A DNA stretch of 52,879 bases from Pseudomonadota bacterium (GTDB lineage: Bacteria > Desulfobacterota > JADFVX01), in contig JADFVX010000100.1 of the NCBI GenBank assembly GCA_015222755.1, forward strand, positions 1 through 52,879, read 5' to 3'. Both the position numbers and the translations under genes were made by a program. Below, one piece after another: positions 31,281-39,471 of this stretch. The notes under the pieces were generated by a model. That model was not told the origin of the DNA. It ran no database searches and saw nothing but the letters and a program-made list of their open reading frames with translations. The first letter of the stretch is position 1, and every line of letters begins with the position of its first letter.

Positions 31281-32513
31281 ATGAGAAGAGTGGTAGTAAC
31301 CGGCCTGGGTGCAGTTACGCCCGTCGGCATAGGGGCGGAGGAAAGCTGGAAATCTATAATTGCTGGCAAGTCGGGCATAGGGACAGTCACCCGCTTTGAC
31401 GCAACAGACTTCCCCTCAAGGGTAGTGGGCGAAGTCAAAGGATTCGAGCCTGCAGACTATATGGAGAAGAAGGAAGTCAAGAAAATGGACACCTTCATCC
31501 ACTACGCCATAGCTGCCGGCAAGATGGCTATGGAAGATTCCGGCCTGAAGATCACAGAAGAAAATGCCGAGCGCGTAGGCGTAATGGTCGGTGCAGGAAT
31601 GGGCGGACTTCCAGCCATAGAGAGGTACTATGATGCCTACCTGAAAGGTGGCCCCCGTAAGATTTCTCCATTCTTCATCCCTATGACCATTATAAACCTT
31701 GCCTCTGGCCATATATCTATAATGACTGGAGCCAAAGGGCCAAACTCCAGCATCGTCACTGCATGCGCATCGGGAACTCATGCCATTGGAGAGGCCTATC
31801 GACTGATCCAGAGGGGAGATGCCGATGCGATGATAGCCGGGGGAACAGAATCAACAATCTGCGCACTCGCCTTCGGAGGCTTTGGATCGGCAAAGGCGCT
31901 ATCCACACGGAATGATGATCCCGAGAAAGCCAGCCGTCCATTTGACGTGGGACGTGACGGTTTTGTCATCGGTGAAGGTTCCGGAATTGTAGTGCTTGAA
32001 GACCTTGAAACTGCAAAGGCAAGAGGGGCCCGTATCTACGGTGAAGTTATCGGCTACGGAATGTCTGGTGATGCCTACCACATGACCTCACCTTCCGAGG
32101 GAGGAGAAGGGGCAGCCAGATGTATGACTGCAGCAATAAAGGATGCGCGAATAAACCCATCAGAGATAGACTATGTCAATGCCCATGGCACATCAACCCC
32201 GGCAGGAGACATTGGAGAGACAATGGCAATCAAAAAAGCACTCGGTGACTGTGCCTACAAGACGCCAGTGAGTTCCACCAAGTCCATGACTGGCCATCTT
32301 CTCGGTGCTGCAGGTGCTATTGAGGCGCTTTTCTCTCTCCTTGCCATCGACCGTTCCGTTCTACCGCCAACAATCAACCTGGAAAACCCCGATCCGCAGT
32401 GCGATCTTGATTACGTACCGAACGAGGCAAGAGATGCCGAGCTCAAAATTGCCATGTCCAACTCATTTGGCTTTGGCGGAACAAACGCCACACTCATCTT
32501 CCGTAAGGTTTAG
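31281..32513 (+). CDS. fabF: 3-oxoacyl-ACP synthase II (KASII)
   Basis: 410 residues with the C-H-H triad: C162 (TACASGTHAIGEAYR), H302 (NAHGTSTPAGD) and H339 (SMTGHLLGAAGAIEAL). The beginning RRVVVTGLGAVTPVG is standard. FabF elongates longer acyl-ACPs and helps set unsaturated and C18 chain content. It follows acpP by 34 bases, completing the block that lacks a fabZ dehydratase and any fabB in this window. Confidence 0.97.
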   Translation: MRRVVVTGLGAVTPVGIGAEESWKSIIAGKSGIGTVTRFDATDFPSRVVGEVKGFEPADYMEKKEVKKMDTFIHYAIAAGKMAMEDSGLKITEENAERVGVMVGAGMGGLPAIERYYDAYLKGGPRKISPFFIPMTIINLASGHISIMTGAKGPNSSIVTACASGTHAIGEAYRLIQRGDADAMIAGGTESTICALAFGGFGSAKALSTRNDDPEKASRPFDVGRDGFVIGEGSGIVVLEDLETAKARGARIYGEVIGYGMSGDAYHMTSPSEGGEGAARCMTAAIKDARINPSEIDYVNAHGTSTPAGDIGETMAIKKALGDCAYKTPVSSTKSMTGHLLGAAGAIEALFSLLAIDRSVLPPTINLENPDPQCDLDYVPNEARDAELKIAMSNSFGFGGTNATLIFRKV

Positions 32514-32519
32514 TCTGAA

Positions 32520-32960
32520 ATGATTGCGATTGCAAGCGACCACGGTGGACTTGAAACAAAGGAAGAGATAAAGGCCTTTCTACAGTCTGCCGGCCACAGC
32601 CTAGCAGATCTTGGCACCAACAACAGTGACTCCGTAGATTACCCCGATTTTGGCATAGATCTTTCAAGGAGGGTCGCATCGGGTGAGTTTGAAAAGGGCA
32701 TACTGGTATGCGGCACAGGTATAGGCATGTCAATCGTAGCCAACAAGGTGCCTGGCATAAGGGCAGCACTTGTGGGAGACATCTTTTCTGCTCGCATGAG
32801 CAAGGAACACAACAATGCCAACGTCCTCGTCATCGGTGGAAGGGTCACAGGCAAAGGGCTGGCAATAGAGCTCGTTAGAACCTGGCTTGAGGCAAAATTC
32901 GAAGGTGGACGACATCAAAAACGACTTGATAAGATCACAGATTTGGAGAATAAGGACTAA
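32520..32960 (+). CDS. rpiB: Ribose-5-phosphate isomerase B
   Basis: 146 residues. Family motifs: ASDHGGLETK at the start, CGTGIGMSIVANKVPGIRAALV around residues 65-85 with the active-site cysteine, and SKEHNNANVLVIGGRV. RpiB interconverts ribose-5-phosphate and ribulose-5-phosphate. It lies 6 bases after fabF, a placement known in several Deltaproteobacteria. The C-terminal ARMSKE region and FEGGRHQKRLDKI tail are typical. Confidence 0.95.
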   Translation: MIAIASDHGGLETKEEIKAFLQSAGHSLADLGTNNSDSVDYPDFGIDLSRRVASGEFEKGILVCGTGIGMSIVANKVPGIRAALVGDIFSARMSKEHNNANVLVIGGRVTGKGLAIELVRTWLEAKFEGGRHQKRLDKITDLENKD

Positions 32961-33066
32961 TAACTCCACCTTCTTGCAATTTTTCAGCAAACCCCTTTCC
33001 CCCTGCTTTTAAATCCAAAAAAATCAACCTGAAACACCCGCTAAAGGACCGGCCAAAACCGCTTTT

Positions 33067-33083
33067 CCCTTGACCGTCAAGGG
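33067..33083. promoter_or_regulatory. Perfect 17-base palindrome on the oadGBA -35 box
   Basis: CCCTTGAC-C-GTCAAGGG, eight-base perfect arms around one central base. Its left half contains most of the -35 TTGACC, so a bound protein would occlude RNA polymerase. Classic repressor-site geometry. It has the CCTTG-N5-CAAGG spacing also seen at the rimO promoter (24843-24857). Confidence 0.6.
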
Positions 33084-33098
33084 CAAATCATATATAGT
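33070..33098 (+). promoter_or_regulatory. Sigma70-like promoter of oadGBA
   Basis: TTGACC at 33070-33075 (five of six), 17-base spacer, TATAGT at 33093-33098 (five of six). The start site near 33105 gives a 30-base leader before oadG. The overlapping palindrome suggests regulated expression of the pump. Confidence 0.65.
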
Positions 33099-33134
33099 TT
33101 TTGGTGTTTTTTCTAAAACTTTTTCGGGTAAAAA

Positions 33135-33410
33135 ATGGGCACACTGAACTTCAGCATTCAAAATATAATCAACGGTGACGGCATAAGCCTGGCCATAACC
33201 GGCATGGTCATAGTATTTATGGCGCTTTCGATCATAAGTACATTCATAGCCCTGCTGCCAAAGATATTGCCCATTCTTGAGTCCATACTGCCTGAAGAAC
33301 ATGTCCATCATGGCCCCACAAAAAAAGCGAAAAAAAATGACAGCGAAGTTCTGGCTGCAATCGGCTACGCTCTCGTCAAGCTCAACTCGGAAAAACGACA
33401 AAACGGCTAG
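33135..33410 (+). CDS. OadG-like gamma subunit of a sodium-pumping decarboxylase
   Basis: 91 residues: one membrane helix (about 17-42, ISLAITGMVIVFMALSIISTFIALL) followed by a charged cytosolic tail with a histidine pair (HVHH) that may bind metal. This is the OadG pattern of oxaloacetate, methylmalonyl-CoA and glutaconyl-CoA decarboxylases, where the gamma subunit helps assemble the alpha and beta subunits. The tail is longer and lysine-rich. The identity rests on position before an OadB gene and the helix pattern. It has only a weak GGG ribosome site. Confidence 0.72.
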   Translation: MGTLNFSIQNIINGDGISLAITGMVIVFMALSIISTFIALLPKILPILESILPEEHVHHGPTKKAKKNDSEVLAAIGYALVKLNSEKRQNG

Positions 33411-33458
33411 CGAGGCTAAGCCCTTCCTCCACGTTTTCAAAATACACAAGGACAGTTA

Positions 33459-34586
33459 ATGCACATATTTAACAATTTTCTATCCAGCACCGCCTTTGCA
33501 AACATGACATTCGGAAATGCCCTCATGATTGCAATAGGCATAATCTTTATAACTCTGGCGATAAGAAAGGACTATGAACCTCTTTTGCTCGTACCTATCG
33601 GCTTTGGTGTAGTAGTTGGCAATATCCCTCCAGTAGAGGGAATGCTCCTTAGCGTTTACGACCAGGGAAGCGTCTTAAGTATAATCTACGGTGGCGTCAG
33701 CCAGGGGCTTTTCCCGCCGCTTATCTTCCTGGGCATCGGGGCGATGACCGACTTTTCAACAATGCTCTCCAACCCCAAACTCGTGCTCCTCGGAGCTGCG
33801 GCACAGATCGGTATCTTTCTGACTCTGCTTGGTGCATTATACCTCGGGTTTGACCCTGCTGAGGCCGGTGCCATCGGCATTATTGGTGGCGCCGACGGCC
33901 CTACAGCGATATTTCTCTCGGCAAAGCTTGCACCACATTTGCTCGGCTCTATAGCCATTGCTGCTTACTCCTATATGGCACTCGTTCCTGTCATTCAGCC
34001 CCCCATCATGAAGCTGTTGACCACGAAGGAGGAAAGACTTATCCGCATGAAGGCACCACGCCATGTCTCACAGCGTGAAAAAATCATATTCCCCATCGCG
34101 GCGTTTCTCATTGCAGCCCTTATCGCACCCGGGGCAATTGTACTGATAGGCATGCTCTTTTTCGGCAACCTGCTCAAAGAAAGCTGTGTAACGGAGCGCC
34201 TTGCCAATACTGCTCGCAACGCCATGATAGATATCGTCACTATCCTTCTCGGCTTTTCAGTCGGAGCGAGTACGCAGGCGCAGACATTCTTGACCCCTCA
34301 GGCACTTCTCATATTCGGGCTTGGAGCACTTTCCTTCTCTGTTGCAACGGCAGGCGGGGTGATCTTTGCAAAATTCATGAACCTCTTTCTTAAAGACAAG
34401 ATCAATCCCCTTGTTGGAGCGGCCGGCGTATCTGCCGTACCTGACTCTGCAAGGGTAGTCCAGATGGTGGGACAGCAGGAAGACCCGCACAACTTTCTTC
34501 TCATGCACGCCATGGCACCAAATGTTGCCGGCGTTCTAGGCTCAGCCATTGCCGCCGGTGTACTCTGGTCGGTACTGGTAGTATAA
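33459..34586 (+). CDS. oadB: Sodium-translocating decarboxylase beta subunit (OadB family)
   Basis: 375 residues, nine or more membrane helices. The OadB hallmarks are present: GIGAMTDFSTMLSNPKL (about 88-105), GIIGGADGPTAIFLSAKLAP (about 137-156) with the conserved GGADGPT aspartate of the Na+ path, and GAAGVSAVPDSARVVQ near residue 317 with the DSAR motif. The subunit uses decarboxylation of biotin-bound CO2 to pump Na+ outward. It lies between oadG and the biotin-bearing alpha subunit, so the complex is complete. Confidence 0.95.
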   Translation: MHIFNNFLSSTAFANMTFGNALMIAIGIIFITLAIRKDYEPLLLVPIGFGVVVGNIPPVEGMLLSVYDQGSVLSIIYGGVSQGLFPPLIFLGIGAMTDFSTMLSNPKLVLLGAAAQIGIFLTLLGALYLGFDPAEAGAIGIIGGADGPTAIFLSAKLAPHLLGSIAIAAYSYMALVPVIQPPIMKLLTTKEERLIRMKAPRHVSQREKIIFPIAAFLIAALIAPGAIVLIGMLFFGNLLKESCVTERLANTARNAMIDIVTILLGFSVGASTQAQTFLTPQALLIFGLGALSFSVATAGGVIFAKFMNLFLKDKINPLVGAAGVSAVPDSARVVQMVGQQEDPHNFLLMHAMAPNVAGVLGSAIAAGVLWSVLVV

Positions 34587-34632
34587 ATTTATAAGCCGAA
34601 CAAATTAATATAAAATCAATTAAGGTAGGGAT

Positions 34633-36450
34633 ATGCGAAAAAAAGTAAAGTTTATGTGCACAGCATTCAGGGATGGGCTTCAGTCTGCCTATGGTGCCCG
34701 TGTTTACACAGAAGATTTCATGCCGGCCGTAGAGGCCGCCAGGAACGCCGGAATAAGCTATTTGGAGGCAGGTGGTGGCGCACGCTTCCAGTCCCTTTAC
34801 TTTTACTGTAACGAAGATGCCTTTGAAATGATGGACAGGTTCCGTGAAGTGGCAGGTCCAGATGCAGAGTTGCAGACGCTCGCAAGGGGTGTTAACGTTG
34901 TTGGCCTTGAGTCGCAGACAAGCGAAGTAATCCATATGCATGCTGAGCTATTCAAAAAACACGGCATCTCTACCATCCGAAATTTCGATGCCCTTAACGA
35001 TATAAACAACCTGCTCTACAGCGGAAAGTGCATCGCAGAGGCTGGTCTGAAGCACCAGCTCTGCATCACCATGATGGAGCTTCCTCCGGGCTGCAAAGGC
35101 TCGCACGATACCGATTACTACATCACTACCCTGAAGAACATAATGAAAAGCGACATCCCGTACGACTCCATCTGCTTCAAGGACGCATCAGGAACGGCTG
35201 TACCCTCAAAGGTCTACGACACTATCAAGCAGGCAAGAAAGATCCTGCCGGAAGAGACTTCTATACATTTCCATACGCACCAAACTGCAGGAACGGGTGT
35301 TACCTGTTATATATCCGCCCTTGAGGCAGGTGCCGATACTATAGATCTTTCTCTCGCCCCAACTTCAGGCGGCACATGTCAGCCCGATGTGCTTGTCATG
35401 TGGCATGCCCTGCGCGGCACAGACTATGATCTTGATGTTGACATAGAAAAAGTACGTGAGGCCTCAGAAGTATTCAAAGACTGCATGAAGGACTACTTCC
35501 TTCCGCCCGAGGCACTTGCTGTTGAGCCCCTTATTCCATGGAGCCCCATGCCTGGCGGTGCCCTTACTGCAAACACCCAGATGCTGAGAGACAACGGCAT
35601 AATGGATAAGTACCCTGATATTATCAAGGCCATGAGCGAAGTTGTAAAGCGTGGAGGATTCGGGGCTTCAGTAACGCCTGTATCTCAGTTTTACTTCCAG
35701 CAGGCCTTCAACAATGTAATGTTTGGTGAATGGGAGAAAATCGCCGAACCTTATGGAAAGATGGTCCTTGGCTACTTTGGAAAGACCCCCGTAGAGCCTG
35801 ACCCTAAGATTGTAAGGATAGCCTCGGAGCAGCTCAAACTTAAACCGACTACAAGGCCCGCAATAGAAATAAACGATGAAGACCCGGCTAAGAGCATGGA
35901 TCTCGTAACAGACAAGCTGCGTGAGGCGGGGCTGGAGGAAACGAAGGAAAACCTGTTCATCGTTGCCACCTGCGGCGACAAGGGGCTGAAGTTCCTGAAG
36001 GGCGATGGAGAGATAGGCGTCCGTAAGGTAGACAAGGAAAAAGGCCATGCCCTTGGGGAAACGGCTGACCACGGCGACTTTATCGTCACCGTTGACGGCA
36101 CAGACTACCTCATGTCCTTTGAAGGTAATAAGGTTACTGTAAACGGCAAGGTCTTTGAGGCAGACATTCGACGTGACGAACACGCCCACCACCCAAAAAA
36201 GGCTGGAGAAGAAGGGGCTGAGACTGCTTCAGAAGAAGGAACGCCTGTTACTGCACAGATGCCGGGTGTTGTAATGAAAATCGTTGCAAAAGAAGGGGAT
36301 CAGGTCAGCGAAGGCGATACTATTCTTGTCATTGAAGCGATGAAGATGGAAGTACAGATAGCAGCGCCTGTAGGTGGAAAGTTAAGCAACATAGAGGTCT
36401 TTGAAGGGGAGCACCTTGCAACAGGTCAGACTCTGGCAACTATAAGCTAG
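34633..36450 (+). CDS. oadA: Biotin-dependent decarboxylase alpha subunit (OadA/pyruvate carboxylase B-like)
   Basis: 605 residues. A carboxyltransferase barrel (about 5-280) has the metal and catalytic residues in expected places: D in FRDGLQS (usual RDAHQS), K in CFKDASGTAVPS, and the HFHTHQTAGTG H-x-H pair. A conserved carboxylase region follows (about 290-440), then a flexible EEGAETASEEG linker and a C-terminal biotinyl domain with K571 in EAMKMEVQ. With oadG and oadB it makes a Na+-pumping decarboxylase; the substrate (oxaloacetate, or an acyl-CoA) is not decided by sequence. The N-terminal motif departs from classical OadA. Confidence 0.85.
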   Translation: MRKKVKFMCTAFRDGLQSAYGARVYTEDFMPAVEAARNAGISYLEAGGGARFQSLYFYCNEDAFEMMDRFREVAGPDAELQTLARGVNVVGLESQTSEVIHMHAELFKKHGISTIRNFDALNDINNLLYSGKCIAEAGLKHQLCITMMELPPGCKGSHDTDYYITTLKNIMKSDIPYDSICFKDASGTAVPSKVYDTIKQARKILPEETSIHFHTHQTAGTGVTCYISALEAGADTIDLSLAPTSGGTCQPDVLVMWHALRGTDYDLDVDIEKVREASEVFKDCMKDYFLPPEALAVEPLIPWSPMPGGALTANTQMLRDNGIMDKYPDIIKAMSEVVKRGGFGASVTPVSQFYFQQAFNNVMFGEWEKIAEPYGKMVLGYFGKTPVEPDPKIVRIASEQLKLKPTTRPAIEINDEDPAKSMDLVTDKLREAGLEETKENLFIVATCGDKGLKFLKGDGEIGVRKVDKEKGHALGETADHGDFIVTVDGTDYLMSFEGNKVTVNGKVFEADIRRDEHAHHPKKAGEEGAETASEEGTPVTAQMPGVVMKIVAKEGDQVSEGDTILVIEAMKMEVQIAAPVGGKLSNIEVFEGEHLATGQTLATIS

Positions 36451-36658
36451 CCGCAGGAAAAATGCTTAAGTAGTATCCGACCGTTTTATCCCGGTAAATG
36501 TTTAGAAGTTCTTCATGGGGGCCGCTAAACTCGATTCCTATGCCACACTTAACACAGCGCGCCAAAGACAAAGGAACTTTATTGACGATTTCAAACTCAC
36601 TCCCTACAATATAATTCCAGGGAACAAAATTACAGAATCTATATCTAAGGTAAAACAA
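36440..36658 (-). pseudogene. Possible PilZ-like C-terminal remnant
   Basis: An open minus-strand frame of 72 codons from TTG at 36658. The part VNKVPLSLARCVKCGIGIEFSG (near 29-50), with GIGIEFS, resembles the last strands of PilZ c-di-GMP receptor domains, but the N-terminal RxxxR half is missing, there is no ribosome site, and a good promoter for the next gene lies across it on the other strand. It may be a decayed PilZ gene or a chance frame. Confidence 0.25.
36582..36610 (+). promoter_or_regulatory. Sigma70-like promoter of the Bax-inhibitor-1 gene
   Basis: TTGACG at 36582-36587 (five of six), 17-base spacer, TACAAT at 36605-36610 (five of six). Start near 36617, leader about 65 bases, with AAGGAG at 36669-36674 before the ATG. 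Confidence 0.6.
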
Positions 36659-36681
36659 CGAAGCAAATAAGGAGCTTTAAA

Positions 36682-37407
36682 ATGGATATGCAAAATAGCT
36701 TTCCCAAAATAGATGGCGCCAAGGTAAACACAAGAAGCGCAGCGCAGGCAGAGCAGGCAAGGTTCCTGCTTAAGGTCTACAACTGGATGACGGGCGGCCT
36801 TCTGGCTACAGGCATCGTTGCCTATGCTACAGCCAATGTCCCGGCGCTTACGCAGCTTATCTTTGACAACAGCTTTCTTTTCTTTGGTCTTATAATAGCA
36901 GAGCTTGCAATGGTAGGGGCACTTGCCGGCTGGGTAATGAAGATGAGGGCCAGAACGGCGGCGATGGTATTTTTCGGCTACGCCTTGCTAAACGGACTTA
37001 CCCTGTCCTTTATTTTTATGGTCTACACAAAGTCTTCCATAGCCACAGCCTTTGTCGTAACGGCGGGTACTTTCGGTGCAATGTCGCTATACGGTGCAAC
37101 AACCAAGAAAGACCTCTCAGGTATGGGCAGCTTCCTCACTATGGGGCTCTTTGGCATCATCATCGCCTCTGTTGCAAATATCTTCCTTAAAAGCCCGGTG
37201 ATCCACTGGGTAACATCCTACCTAGGCGTACTCATCTTTGTCGGCCTTACAGCCTATGATACACAGAAGATATTGAAGATGAACATACTCGGGAATGAAG
37301 GTACAGAGGAAGACACAAAGGAAGCCATACGCGGCGCCCTGACCCTCTACCTCGACTTTATAAACCTCTTTCTCATGCTGCTGAGAGTAATGGGAGACAG
37401 GAGGTAG
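36682..37407 (+). CDS. Bax inhibitor-1 / YccA family membrane protein
   Basis: 241 residues, seven membrane helices. The conserved BI-1 features: FLLKVYNWMTGGLLATGIVAY start, GLTLSFIFMVY, and the closing FVGLTAYDTQKI motif with the two aspartates that form the pH-sensing Ca2+ leak site, followed by LTLYLDFINLFLMLLRVMGDRR. Bacterial relatives (YetJ, YccA, YbhL) conduct calcium or inhibit FtsH. A calcium-type P-ATPase is in the same window (49335). A strong terminator follows, so it is likely monocistronic. Confidence 0.9.
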   Translation: MDMQNSFPKIDGAKVNTRSAAQAEQARFLLKVYNWMTGGLLATGIVAYATANVPALTQLIFDNSFLFFGLIIAELAMVGALAGWVMKMRARTAAMVFFGYALLNGLTLSFIFMVYTKSSIATAFVVTAGTFGAMSLYGATTKKDLSGMGSFLTMGLFGIIIASVANIFLKSPVIHWVTSYLGVLIFVGLTAYDTQKILKMNILGNEGTEEDTKEAIRGALTLYLDFINLFLMLLRVMGDRR

Positions 37408-37445
37408 TAAGCATAAAATAATTCAAACAACAATGCGCGAATCTT

Positions 37446-37484
37446 AAAAAGCCCGAACCGGCAAAACGGTTTCGGGCTTTTTTT
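37446..37484. terminator. Strong bidirectional intrinsic terminator
   Basis: AGCCCGAACCG (37450-37460), loop GCAAAA, CGGTTTCGGGCT (37467-37478): a long GC-rich stem with one bulged base, preceded by As and followed by seven Ts. It can stop transcription from the BI-1 gene on the plus strand and from the DUF3108 gene on the minus strand. It is the clearest terminator in the window. Confidence 0.93.
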
Positions 37485-37563
37485 AAAACCCGGGGCTCGC
37501 GATTTAAACCGTCGCAGTTGTCCCCAATTAATATTAAACATATTGGGATCCGGGTATGCTGAC

Positions 37564-38322
37564 TTAGCGCTTGGAACCCCCTCCCCCTTCCACTTTATCC
37601 AACTCCGCCGTTATATACCCGACTTTGATTTTTGCCATGATCTTGACAGGGATTTTATACTGATCGTCTGTAAACCATATATATGTCCCCTCTTTTCCCC
37701 TTAACTCTTCACTTCCCTTATCTCTGCTCCTTGTGTGAACCTTTATGGTCTCAAAGCTGCCGCCCCCCACCCTTATCTTCTCACGCCCGACAACCTTTAC
37801 GACAGTGATATATATCTTGCCATTTGCAAAGGTGTCCAGCTCTATCTCCACCTCCGGCTTAAGATCAAGGGTCCTCAGGTAGTAGATGAGAGAAAAAGGG
37901 TCAATGATACCATCTGAGACCTTAACTACCTTTTTATTGCCACCCTTTGTAAACTCGACCTCATTTCTTTCAAGATCGAATATTGCAGACTTGTTTTTTT
38001 TGCGCCCCTTCTTTTGCTGTACCACTTCATATTTCAAAGGGGCAAGGGTCTTTGCGTCGACATAGAAATCAGTCCAGTTATTAACGTCATATAAAGCCGA
38101 CACAATTTTGCTGGGATTGGACCTGCTGACCATGTGAAGAGCCTCTCTCCCGCCAACATCGGAAATCCCCGATATCTCCATAACCGTTGTGCCTGCCTTA
38201 ATCCCTGACCATGTCAGGTTAAATTCAAGCCTCTCTCCAACATTGAAGGGCAATGCTGACACGTTTGATGGCAACAGAGTGAGCATAAAGAGTAATAGAA
38301 AAAACTTTGAGATTATCTCCAT
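37564..38322 (-). CDS. DUF3108 exported protein
   Basis: 252 residues with a signal peptide (SKFFLLLFMLTLLPSNVSA, cleavage near 23). The mature part begins LPFNVGERLEFNLTWSGIKAGTT, followed by MVSRSNP and the YVDAKTLAPLKYEV segment, and later TRSRDKG, WFTDDQYKIPVKI: the pattern of DUF3108, periplasmic or outer-membrane-associated beta-rich proteins of unknown role. Ends with a Gly- and Lys-rich tail (GGGGSKR). It converges on the BI-1 gene across the terminator and has its own promoter. Confidence 0.8.
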   Translation of the reverse strand: MEIISKFFLLLFMLTLLPSNVSALPFNVGERLEFNLTWSGIKAGTTVMEISGISDVGGREALHMVSRSNPSKIVSALYDVNNWTDFYVDAKTLAPLKYEVVQQKKGRKKNKSAIFDLERNEVEFTKGGNKKVVKVSDGIIDPFSLIYYLRTLDLKPEVEIELDTFANGKIYITVVKVVGREKIRVGGGSFETIKVHTRSRDKGSEELRGKEGTYIWFTDDQYKIPVKIMAKIKVGYITAELDKVEGGGGSKR

Positions 38323-38328
38323 AGACCT

Positions 38329-38357
38329 AATATAGTCTCCATCATGATTTATGTCCA
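38329..38357 (-). promoter_or_regulatory. Sigma70-like promoter of the DUF3108 gene
   Basis: On the minus strand TGGACA at 38352-38357 (five of six), 17-base spacer, TATATT at 38329-38334 (five of six). The predicted start falls near or at the annotated ATG at 38322, so either the message is almost leaderless or translation begins slightly downstream. On the other strand TATAAT boxes at 38394 and 38428 lack good -35 partners. Confidence 0.45.
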
Positions 38358-38476
38358 GAAATTATGTAAGCAGGGGGGCGAGCTAAAACCCTTTATAATC
38401 ACCTTACCTAAGCCCTCACCTTCCTGCTATAATCCAAACATAAAAAACTAGACTTTCAATAAAAAAGGACGAAGGC

Positions 38477-39061
38477 ATGACTGGCCCATCCTACAAAAAT
38501 GCCTCTGTGTGTTCCATGATACTGGACGGTCCGCAGCGCTACCAGTGGCAGGACCCAGACAAAATCATCGCTACACTTATAACCTCACCTGATCTGAGCG
38601 TAGCCGATCTCGGTGCGGGAACAGGCTTTTTTACCTCACTCCTTTCAAAAGCACTTCCTGAGGGAAAGGTGGCAGCCCTTGAGCCTGAAGCTGCCCTGGT
38701 GGAGTGGCTGAAAAAACGAAAGGCAGAAGAAGGCCTGAGTAATGTAGATGTATTTGCCATAGGCCACGACAAGCCCAGTCTTGAACTGATTGATGGTGAC
38801 ATTGACCTGCTCTTTGTGGGGTATACCTACTTCCACTTTGATGATCCCGTGCCCTACTTCAGGGAAAAAGTCGGCCCATTAATACAGAATACAACAAAGA
38901 TAGCCATCGCCGATGTTGAACCTGAATTTGCTGGGGCAATGCGCAAAAAGGTAAGTTCCGCACAGGTTATAGAGGAGATGAAAGAGGCCGGATTCAAACT
39001 GGAGGCGGCACCTGGCCTTGCTGAAAACCAGTACCTGCTTATTTTCAGAAAAGACGGCTAA
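38477..39061 (+). CDS. Class I SAM-dependent methyltransferase
   Basis: 194 residues. The SAM-binding glycine motif VADLGAGTGFFTSLLSK (about 40-56) and the acidic residue ending the second strand (ALEPE) are clear, with DIDLLFVGYTYFHFDDP as motif IV-like strand. The acceptor is not evident; the resemblance is to small-molecule methyltransferases of the UbiE/Methyltransf_25 type. GGACGAAGG precedes the ATG. Stands alone between a divergent DUF3108 gene and opposing small genes. Confidence 0.82.
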   Translation: MTGPSYKNASVCSMILDGPQRYQWQDPDKIIATLITSPDLSVADLGAGTGFFTSLLSKALPEGKVAALEPEAALVEWLKKRKAEEGLSNVDVFAIGHDKPSLELIDGDIDLLFVGYTYFHFDDPVPYFREKVGPLIQNTTKIAIADVEPEFAGAMRKKVSSAQVIEEMKEAGFKLEAAPGLAENQYLLIFRKDG

Positions 39062-39139
39062 AGACCCGGAGAATGGCAAAAGTGAGGGGCGGTTCCCCCT
39101 GATTATGGAGGTCCATGAAGATTGCTGAACTGCATGGTT

Positions 39140-39427
39140 TCATACGACCTTTGTCTTGATCATCCCCTCGATCTGCCGCTTCAGCATCTTGCGGCAGGAA
39201 ACTACACTGCAACGCTCATCCTCGAGTTTGTTCTTCATCAATTCGACAAGTGTCTCGTCATCAACATCAAATAGAGACACAATGGCTACCTCGTCCTTCT
39301 CTGTCTCACTTTTGGCTGACTCCATCAGGTCTATTGTAGAACGGTGTTCTACAAATTTCCCCCTGGCAACATCAGCCAGTTTATTTATGCTGTATTTGCA
39401 AAAACAGCCTTTGGGATCTTTATTCAT
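39140..39427 (-). CDS. Small protein of unknown function, cysteine-bearing
   Basis: 95 residues with four cysteines: C8 and C10 (CFC) near the start, and two in the ERCSVVSC segment near residue 74. The body is charged and helical with an EKDEVAIVSLFDVDDETLVELM stretch. No signal peptide. AAGGATGG lies about 10 bases ahead of the ATG. I do not recognise a family; the cysteine pairs could bind metal. It is followed on the minus strand's upstream side by the exported small protein. Confidence 0.5.
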   Translation of the reverse strand: MNKDPKGCFCKYSINKLADVARGKFVEHRSTIDLMESAKSETEKDEVAIVSLFDVDDETLVELMKNKLEDERCSVVSCRKMLKRQIEGMIKTKVV

Positions 39428-39471
39428 CTGATTTTTCCATCCTTTTTAAAAATGACATACAGACCTTATAT

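Noticed and set aside
37523..37547. CCCAAT ... ATTGGG inverted repeat downstream of the terminator
   Set aside because: Six-base arms with a 13-base AT-rich loop and no T-run; not convincing as a second terminator or operator.
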